The notes beneath the pieces are model-generated. The model did no database searches and was not told the DNA's origin. It saw only the letters and a program-made list of their open reading frames with translations. Below, in pieces: positions 56,151 through 64,000 of a DNA stretch of 64,000 nt. The position numbers and the translations under genes are program-made. Origin of the DNA: Salvia splendens (taxonomy: Eukaryota; Streptophyta; Magnoliopsida; Lamiales; Lamiaceae); contig NC_056045.1 in the NCBI RefSeq assembly GCF_004379255.2, positions 6,916,560 through 6,980,559 of the forward strand, given 5' to 3'. Positions within the stretch are counted from its first letter, which is position 1, and each line of letters starts with the position of its first letter.

Positions 56151-57855
56151 AGGTGAGGTAGGCAAATTTTATTTTTATCATTTTACCCCTTTGTTATATT
56201 TTCTAAAGATTAAATCATGGATTTAAAAGTTTGGTGTTTTTAATTTTAGATTCGTCAAGGCTGCGATTTTAGTGATGGATTTGGGGGGTGGGGGCTGTCA
56301 CCGTCGACTCCAGGCTGCCGAAGAGCACAGAATCGTACTCATGAGATAAGTTTTTCTCCTTCTTTCTAGTTATTAAGGCAGTAGGATTCTATTTTATTTC
56401 TGTTTACTGAATTTGGTGAATTTGCAGTATATGCCTTGCCATATGGAAGACTTAGTGGTGAAATACAGTATGTTGTTAGACTTGTGGTGGCAAATTCTAT
56501 TTCCAGATACATTTTTGAAATTAAACTTTGTTTTTTTTAAAGCTCATATAGATGATACCTATAGTTTGTTATACTTATAAAAACTATGAATTAAATGATG
56601 CTTACATGTAAGTTTCGATCATTCAAGGTCCAATTGGAGATGTTAAATTGCCTATATGCAATATGTTGTAATACATGGGGAAAAAAATGGGTGTTGATGG
56701 TACTCACCTCTGTGGTGTGAAGAAGAAAGTGACTTGTTGTTTGTGTTGTTTTCTTTTGGACTTTCCTCTATGACTCTGTGGAAGGATCTCTGCTGCCCTT
56801 TTTTTATTGGAGATAAGTAAAAACTTCGGTGGAAGGGTGCAGGTGAAAGTGATGGTATTTAGGTGTGAGGAAAAGCAAGTGGCTGATATAATCCCATCTC
56901 AAATATTCTAGGGGAAAAAAATGGGTGTTGATGGTACTCACCTCTGTGGTGTGAAGAAGAAAGTGACTTGTTGTTTGTGTTGTTTTCTTTTGGACTTTCC
57001 TCTATGACTCTGTGGAAGGATCTCTGCTGCCCTTTTTTTATTGGAGATAAGTAAAAACTTCGGTGGAAGGGTGCAGGTGAAAGTGATGGTATTTAGGTGT
57101 GAGGAAAAGCAAGTGGCTGATATAATCCCATCTCAAATATTCTAGGGGAAAAAAATGGGTGTTGATGGTACTCACCTCTGTGGTGTGAAGAAGAAAGTGA
57201 CTTGTTGTTTGTGTTGTTTTCTTTTGGACTTTCCTCTATGACTCTGTGGAAGGATCTCTGCTGCCCTTTTTTTATTGGAGATAAGTAAAAACTTCGGTGG
57301 AAGGGTGCAGGTGAAAGTGATGGTATTTAGGTGTGAGGAAAAGCAAGTGGCTGATATAATCCCATCTCAAATATTCTAGGGGAAGATATGATTGCCTGCT
57401 AAGAATTAAATGCAGCCTTTAATGCTGTGTTTGAAAAAAATCGAACCTCTGAATCTGCCCTCTCTTTTTTTAATATTTTATTTGTTTATTAAAGTAATTA
57501 TTTGAGTATTTGTTCACTTGTTCATTTAATTTGGTGTAGATATGTTCAGTTCAAGTTCGTGGCTGCCCGCGTTGAAGTACCTGATTTTTCTTAGAACGCA
57601 GGATGTATAGATTAAATTTTTGTTGGGACTTTTGTTGGATGTATCGGACAATAAAATTTGGATTTTGGGATCTTATTTATTATTTATTTAAATTTATTAT
57701 ATTCATATATGTGTAATATATTTACGTGTTCTATTTACTTGCCTAACAACAACGACAATCTTTCGTAGCTCGGATTTTATCGCAAAAAGTTACTTATATA
57801 GATAATCAAGCTAATAATATTGTTTTTAATAATATCGTCTTAGCGGGTCGTTGCA
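56151..57855 (-). repeat. Gypsy LTR fragment, opposite orientation
   Basis: 57400-57855 (TTGGTGTAG, GTTCAAGTTCGTGGC, AGAACGCAGGATGTATAG, ending GCGGGTCGTTGCA) matches the end of the 28602-type LTR in the same orientation as those minus-strand elements. It is therefore opposite to the 54-55 kb LTR end. It contains the three 234-bp repeats. Confidence 0.75.
56677..57378. repeat. Three identical 234-bp tandem repeats
   Basis: Units 56677-56910, 56911-57144 and 57145-57378. Each starts GGGGAAAAAAATGGGTGTTG and contains CTCACCTCTGTGGTGTGAAG and GCAAGTGGCTGATATAATCC. No difference between copies is visible, apart from partial sequence at the outer edges. Confidence 0.95.
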
Positions 57856-58106
57856 CTAAGTTAACCGAAAATTTAATTAGCATCAAAATTTAAATGACAA
57901 TTTTCCCTTTAACTATATTAGTGCATGCAATTGATAATGGTTTATAGATATATGAAAGTGATATGTGCATATTTTTTTTAGTTTGTCATTTGAGTCGTTA
58001 TTAGGTATTTTAGACGCAAGTTTGTCATATGGTCTTCCGTTGGTACTATTTATCATCTCCCGTTGAGTACGAGTATTTCTGGTAAATGAAATATTTATAA
58101 ATAGTA

Positions 58107-58376
58107 TTCCCTACGTCCCTGAAAATTTGTCACCGATTTCCTTTTTTGTCCGTCCCTACATTCACACTACATTCTATTAACTCATTCACACTCACATTTA
58201 CCATTTTTGGTAGTGGACGCTACATTCCACTAACTCATTCGCACTCACATTTTATTATAAAAATAATATATTAAAGTAGGACACATATACCACCAACTTT
58301 TTCAACTCACTTTCTATTACATTTCTGAAAACCCGTGCCGGGTCAAATGGCGACGAATTATTAGGGACGGAGGGAG
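58107..58376. mobile_element. Stowaway-type MITE
   Basis: TTCCCTACGTCCCTGAAAAT ... TTATTAGGGACGGAGGGAG, inverted ends, TA flanks. It is the counterpart of 25069-25285, with an extra internal duplication around CTACATTC(T/C)A.TAACTCATTC. Confidence 0.8.
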
Positions 58377-58458
58377 TAATATGTACAATGATTCATAAAA
58401 TATCCGAAAGTATATTTTTTGGTAATGAAAGCGGGCACTGCCCGAACCAGACTACATA

Positions 58459-59040
58459 CTACCGATCATAAGAAATTCCTAACCTATCATGTAATAACCA
58501 AATAGCAAGGCTTATAGGCAGTTGTTCAAGAACATACACTCCTCTCTCGAAGTTGTATGCATGGTGTGACAAGAAATCTGCAGCAAAATTTCCTTCTCGA
58601 TGCACATGTCCCACTGATGCCGAATCAAACTTTAGCAATAAGCTACCAATCCTTCCCACTATCGCACGACAACTGACATTCACCTCAAATTTCCCTGTAA
58701 TCATAGAGACAGCTACGAGATTGTCGCTCTCTACCTCCAACATTCTTATGCCCAGTGCTTTTGCAATTTCTAAATCATGAAAAATGCACCAAATTTCAGC
58801 GAGAAGAATAGAACATACTCCGATGTTTGCGACAAACCCTTGTCTCCACTGTCCTGAAACATCACGGAAAAATCCTCCTACATATGCACGGCCGGTCCCC
58901 TTCTCTTAGGAAGCATCCGTGTTCAGCTTCAACATAGTCGACAATAATGGTTGCCAGAAGACTGTCACTGGTTGTCTCGGCAAACGCTCACCCACTATAG
59001 CGGCCATTCTCACATCCTCCACATTCTTTGCCATAATTAT
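58459..59040 (-). pseudogene. RNase H domain relic (longer copy)
   Basis: Minus strand: PVTVFWQPLLSTMLKLNTDA (the LNTD motif supplies the first catalytic Asp of RVT_3-type RNase H), a stop, then GGFFRDVSGQWRQGF, ILLAEIWCIFHDLEIAKALG, MLEVESDNLVAVSMITGKFE and HVHREGNFAADFLSHHAYNF. It extends further 5' than the 24.6-kb copy and has one internal stop near 58910. Non-LTR retrotransposon type or a derived gene; inactive. Confidence 0.75.
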
Positions 59041-59786
59041 AGTTTGCCACATCCTCCCATTGAGTATGAGTATTTCTAGTAAATGAAATATTGAACTGGG
59101 TGTATAAATAGTAATATGTACAATGATTCATAAAATATCCGAAAGTATATTTTGATATTAAAGTTTACAAACTTTCGAGTTATGAATGCATGTATATAAT
59201 TACAATTTACAACCAACAATTCCATTACCTGCAAAACACATCTTCCCCTTCTATTTTACGTGCTAGCACTTACTATTACTACTATAATATGAATTAAAAA
59301 AATTATAATTAAAAAATGTGATCAGCCGTAGCAACTTAGGCTAATGTGTTTTTTTGGGCCTATGATATTAGTAGTATTTTAAACCAAACAATTCCTTAAT
59401 CTTCCTTTTAGGTAAATCAAATAGCGCAAGAAAAGTGGCAATAGTTTCATGGATTTTATAATCCTTTCTTTTTGTCCTCTCTCATGGTGTGGGTGTTAAT
59501 TTCTTGAATTGCACGGCTTTCTGAAATATACATCACTGATGGGATGATATTTGCCACACAAGATCCTTTAAACTCCAACCCTTTGTATCTTGTGATATAT
59601 CGTGTGCGTCTTTGGCGTTGTTAGGAAACCGCATAGGTAAAAAAATATGAATAAAGTTATAATATATGTTACTCTTCTTGTACTAGAAGGATATATTCGA
59701 TTTGCAAAATTATATCTCATAATTAAATATGTATTATACTCGATTCATGAAATTTAATCTTATAACTTAATTATTGAGGCATATAG

Positions 59787-62700
59787 TGTCACGACCGCAT
59801 TTTCTAAGGATAGAAAACACGGTTGATCGCGACTAGGGGAGGGTTAAAGAAGCGGGGAAGAAAGGGGAAGAAAGGGGAAAAACATCAAAACTCGACCATA
59901 GGTCCAAACAAATGGGAATAGCTCGAAATAAAATCAGAGTTTTGAACAAAATAGACTTGAGTCTTTTAAGATGCACAACGGAAGCAAATGAACGCGGTTC
60001 CATGTATGAAGACATGAACCTCCGAGAGTCAAAATCTGACTGAATTAAATGTCTTGTCTCAATAGCACTTCCTCCACCACTTCGCTGCTCAACCTGCACA
60101 TTTAGAAATATATGCAGGGCTGAGTACAAAAAGTACTCAGTGAACACATTGCCGAAAATTACACATATACATTTGAAAATATTGTCAAGCCATCATCACA
60201 GTAACACTCGGGGTGTTGTTGAAAAGACCCGAGCTTACTAAACATATCACATTGGACTGCAGTCCCTTTATCCTGTACTTAGCCATATCTGATCACATTG
60301 TGCCGTTGAGATGGTGTTCTCACACGGTCACCTTACATACATGTGCCGGGAAGGTGGCCACCTTCCACGGTCACCTTCTCTGCCCAACATGTCAGAGGTA
60401 TCCTTGTGCCGGGAAGGTGGCCACCTTCCTCGGTCACCTGCTCTGCCCATCATGACAGAGGTAGCTTGTGTACACTAGTCCGAGCGGGGACACCACCCTC
60501 ACTGGGACCCGAATTCGACTTATATCATCATTCATAATTTATTTGGCCTTAGCCAAACAGATAGGCATCATACACAAAACATTTATGGCAAGACAACATC
60601 TTTAAAAAAAATCACAAACATGTGTTCATGTTTTCATAAAAATACGATTTGTATTTTTAGTATAAGAAAGCTCACCTGGATCATTTAGTTCCTTTAACTT
60701 GAATCTTTTGTTCCAACTTTACTTGCAAGGGTAACCTCTTTGAAAACTTCATAATATAATAATACACTAATTAGACTCAAGGACAAACCTACTTAAATTA
60801 GAATGCATGCCTCATAATAAATCTCATTTTCTTACTTCACTTATCTTTAAGAAATTTCTTAAACTCATATATTATTTGATGCGTCTTCATCCACCATTTT
60901 CGGCTTCGACTAAATTGGATCTATGTATCTTCTTACTTTGAAAATTTTACTCTTAACCAAAACTTTAAAATAAATAGAAGGATCAGTTATTTTCGCTAGT
61001 TACATTAATGGAAGAAATAAAAAAAAAATTAAAGTAATCATTAGTGAAATCTTATTTTAAAACTTAGGCTAAAATTTAAATATTAATTTTGCTCCCAAAA
61101 GATATTATTTTCTACTAAATTTCAGCCCAAAACATAATTAATTTCGGAATTGGGCTTCCCTCCATTTAAAACAACCTTCATTAATTTAAAGATCTGGGCT
61201 CAAAATATTTATAAAATTTTTTTACACGGCCCAACTAATTTAATCAGGAGCCCATTAGGAATAATACACACTAAAAACCCTACCACTTATCTTCCTCCCT
61301 CATTTATTTTTTTTTAAAAAAAAGAGCAGCAGCTCTCTCTCTCTCTCCCACTTGGACTCGCCGCCACCAGCCTCACCGCCGCCGCTCGCGGAGCGGCGGC
61401 GCTCCTCTCTCCTCTATCTCTCTTCTCTCTTCACCGTCGCGCCGCCATCCTCACCGTTTTCTCCGTCCAGCCGCCACCGCTGCGGGTCCGCCGTCGTCGC
61501 GGGTTCGCATCCCCGCCGCCATCACCGAGAATCTTTCCTCCAGTCGCCGACGCCGTTTCCGACATGTAGGTGGTCGGTTTCTCCACCCCCTCTCTTTTAT
61601 TTTTATTTTTATTATTTTTCTTTTAAAGATTATATTTTAAATTCCTTTTTGATAATAAACTTTGTTAATTTCATTCCAAGATTTCCAGATTCAAGGAAAG
61701 AAAAGGAAGGATGTGTTTTTGGAGCGTGGGCTGCCATCGTCGGCGACGGAGTGCCGAGCTCGTTGCCGTAAGTTCCTCCGGCAGGCTCCTATGTCATTTC
61801 AAGCTAAGTTCCCATTATTCATTAAGAATCTTATATTTTTATGTTCTTTGGATGCTATGGCTTCTATGTCCTTGAGGTGCTAAGATGTCTATATGAAATC
61901 CATATCATGCTAAATTGGTGATAGGGCAGCAGATTTTCGTCCCTAAATTAAGTTTATGAGTTCTTTGCTAGAGATTGTTATTTCTATATTTTCTTTGCTA
62001 TAGATGCAATTTGCTAGTATTCGTCAGTGGCTAAAATCTTGCCATATGCATGTTGTGGAAAGAAGAAAAAAAAACTTATGTCGTTATTCCTCACCTTTTT
62101 ATGTGTTAGGAAAAAGCTTCACTACAACTTTCCACTGATGTGTACGTCCTCTTTCTTTTTCTGCTTTGTTGGAATTGATTTGGATTAGTGTATTGTTTGG
62201 TTGGAGGTGGGGTAGTGAAGGCGATGGCTGGTTGGTATGTATATAATAGTACAACAAGTGGTATGACAAAATCCTCTCAAATATTCTTTTAGCAGAGAAA
62301 ATGATGATTACACCGACATCCCATTTAATGCACCATTAAATGCTGTCAGAAGGATTATTTTTCTTTAGAAAATTTTGGGTTGCAGCATTAAATGCTGTGT
62401 AAGAGCCTCTGAATCTGCCTTCCCTTTTGAATTTTTTTTATTATTTTATTTATTATTTTATTTATTTTTTTGTAATTATTTGATTATTTAATTTGGTTTA
62501 GGTATAATCGGCTCAAGTTCGTGGCCGTCCATGTAGAAGTGCCCGTCTTCTTAAAACATATGATGCATAAATTAAATTTTGTTGGACTTTAATTGGATGT
62601 ATAAGACATCAAGATTTTAATTTTGGGATCTTATTTATTTATTTATTTATTTAGATATATTATATTCATATATGTGTAATATATTTACATGTTCTATTCA

Positions 62701-62831
62701 CTTGCCTGACATCAAAACAAACAACAACGACAATCTATCTTAGCTCAGATTTAATCGCATAAAAGTCACTTATATAGATAACCAAGCTAATAATATTGTT
62801 TCTAATAATATCAGCTTAGCGGGTCGTTACA
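59787..62831 (-). repeat. Solo gypsy LTR, 3,045 bp
   Basis: Starts TGTCACGACCGC and ends GCGGGTCGTTACA, with TSD TATAG at 59782-59786 and 62832-62836. The first 900 bp is close to the 28602 LTR; the rest is more diverged (CT/GCC block at 61330-61560, partly different). No internal region. Confidence 0.92.
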
Positions 62832-62836
62832 TATAG

Positions 62837-63447
62837 GCATAGTTTGATGGCTAGCTATGTTAATTCTAGACTAGTTTATTTAAACTAATTTTTTTTATCA
62901 TTTGATAGTATGGTTTATTTATCACTTTGAATGATGGATTAGATTGAAAGAATCACATAACATATAACATGCAAGCAGTGGCGGATCCAAGAATTTTCGT
63001 TTGGGGGTGCGACAAACAATTATGGTTTTTTAATTATTAAAAACGTGAAGATGTGCATCAGAAGAAAATCGAAAAGATAAAAAGAAAGAGAATTAAAATC
63101 CTTATGAATATTTAAAAAATATATAATGATAAAGATATAAGAAAATGGGTCAATTTTTTTAGAAATAGGAAATTATTGGTTTTTAATGCAATAGAAAAAA
63201 CTATACAGAAAAAAATATGTATAAAATACATAAGTTCGAAAAATAGAAAAATAAAGATAGGTGCCTTAAATAAGTTTCTATATTCGAATGCAGTTTTGAA
63301 AAAGAGAGAAAAGAATAAATATGAGAAATGTAATAGTACTACTATTTGCATAAATAAAAGTGGAAAGAAGTGAAACATAAAAGATGAGAAGGCGCAACTA
63401 ATAAGCTTCGAACACTGGTCTTATGGATGAAAGTTAGAGACACAACC
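62837..63447. other. Right flank of the solo LTR; dispersed repeat
   Basis: 62837-62960 continues the inverted match to 24290-24400. AGTGGCGGATCCAAGAATTTT and GGGGGTGCGAC near 62987-63013 are a common plant dispersed-repeat end. A/T-rich and non-coding after that. Confidence 0.55.
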
Positions 63448-64000
63448 TGTAACATCCCGAATTATAGGCACCAATAAAAGGTTTGGATATGTGGTGAGGA
63501 ATAGTAGTTAAGTTAAACCGTAAGGTATAAATTTGATACGAAATGCCGATTAGTCAATTTTCGGCAATTTCTTTTGTCCGTGTAAAATCATAAATCGAAG
63601 CTAAGGGGTAATAATTTTATAAATTACAAATTATGGCCTAGAATAATTGTTGATAATGTGAGGAATTGTTTTGGGCCATTTGAAGGTAATTAAAAAAATT
63701 TCTATCGCCGATAATTTCAGTTTTTAACGAAAACGATCGGCGAAACTTTTGAAGATATAGACAGGAATAATTTTGCCTTAAACTAGAATTTAAATGCTAA
63801 ATGATGATATAAAGAGTTCCTAAATATGATATCATATGATAGGGCAATAAAATGTTACAAGATAATTAATTTATTTAAAAACTAACTAAATAATTAAATA
63901 ATGATTAGAATTCTCTAGAGAATTCTTTTGTCTATCATCAACTCCAAACCCCCCCCCCTCATTTCAGCCACAAGCACGTCCTCCCCCTCTCCATGGAAGA
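63448..64000. repeat. Probable start of another LTR (cut by window end)
   Basis: TGTAACATCCCGAATTATAGG is a typical beginning of plant gypsy LTRs. It runs AT-rich to a poly-C tract near 63949 at the window edge. The other LTR end and the TSD are outside, so this is tentative. Confidence 0.4.

Larger units (their letters stand above)
57856..59786. repeat. Inverted copy of the 24.4-25.5 kb block
   Basis: 57856-58870 is the diverged reverse complement of about 24560-25550 (spacer, MITE, RNase H relic). 59610-59786 is the reverse complement of 24390-24555. 59522-59580 resembles F-box exon 4 coding sequence (26081-26140) in the same strand sense. Confidence 0.8.

Overview
The window is nuclear DNA of a flowering plant: intron-containing genes with GT..AG junctions, AT-rich spacers, many Stowaway MITEs with CTCCCTCCGTCC-type ends, PIF/Harbinger, hAT, MULE and CACTA remains, and Ty3/gypsy LTRs with an initiator-tRNA-Met primer site. 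The repeat flavour suggests an asterid, possibly Lamiales, but this is a weak inference. There is no sign of bacterial, organellar or viral origin. Exon coordinates were assembled by hand from splice signals and reading phase. Several apparent ORF starts are TTG or GTG rather than ATG, and I moved those starts where the sequence allowed. || Layout. 0.9-2.65 kb (+): ribosomal protein S18 gene, four exons, complete. 2.86-3.59 kb: short hAT element. 7.2-7.8 kb (+): CACTA-type transposase relic. 9.5-10.0 kb (+): seed maturation (SMP/LEA) gene with a frameshift at its start. 10.75-11.88 kb: a Stowaway MITE containing a Harbinger derivative. 12.6-14.2 kb: a Mutator-like element with about 240-bp TIRs and a 9-bp TSD, carrying a sphingolipid delta-8-desaturase-like sequence (Pack-MULE). 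15.0-15.5 kb (-): HSP20-like gene. 17.4-18.5 kb (+): PNRC-motif gene. 20.5-22.4 kb: Harbinger element carrying only the Myb-like ORF1. 23.1-23.5 kb (-): small acidic/Gly-rich gene of unknown function. 24.5-25.0 kb: RNase H relic. 25.9-27.5 kb (-): complete F-box/LRR gene, four exons, 470 aa. || 27.5-40.7 kb is a layered structure: a Stowaway MITE split by a gypsy element with 3.46-kb LTRs (TSD TTCTC), then an 8,586-bp tandem duplication joined at a 4-bp microhomology that re-copied the F-box promoter and 5' end, then collapse of the second copy to a solo LTR. 41.5-45.5 kb (-): a ten-exon TRM82/WDR4-like tRNA m7G methyltransferase subunit gene with an hAT remnant in intron 2. 46.2-48.3 kb: Harbinger element with a full-length transposase that lost its second catalytic Asp. 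48.3-49.9 kb (-): aldo-keto reductase pseudogene, tightly bracketed by that Harbinger element (8 bp after its stop) and by an hAT element (110 bp before its ATG). || That hAT element (50.03-51.91 kb) is the most unusual object here. Between a TATA-containing leader and a poly(A) region it has two near-perfect inverted repeats. One is made from an hAT-transposase fragment. The other is made from a fragment resembling a plant MORC ATPase, a transposon-silencing factor. It looks like a transposon-borne hairpin-RNA locus. 52.1-54.0 kb: a second Harbinger pseudogene with its catalytic triad preserved. 54-64 kb: gypsy LTR pieces, three identical 234-bp tandem repeats, an inverted copy of the 24-25.5 kb block, and a solo LTR (TSD TATAG) whose empty site is preserved at 24.4 kb.
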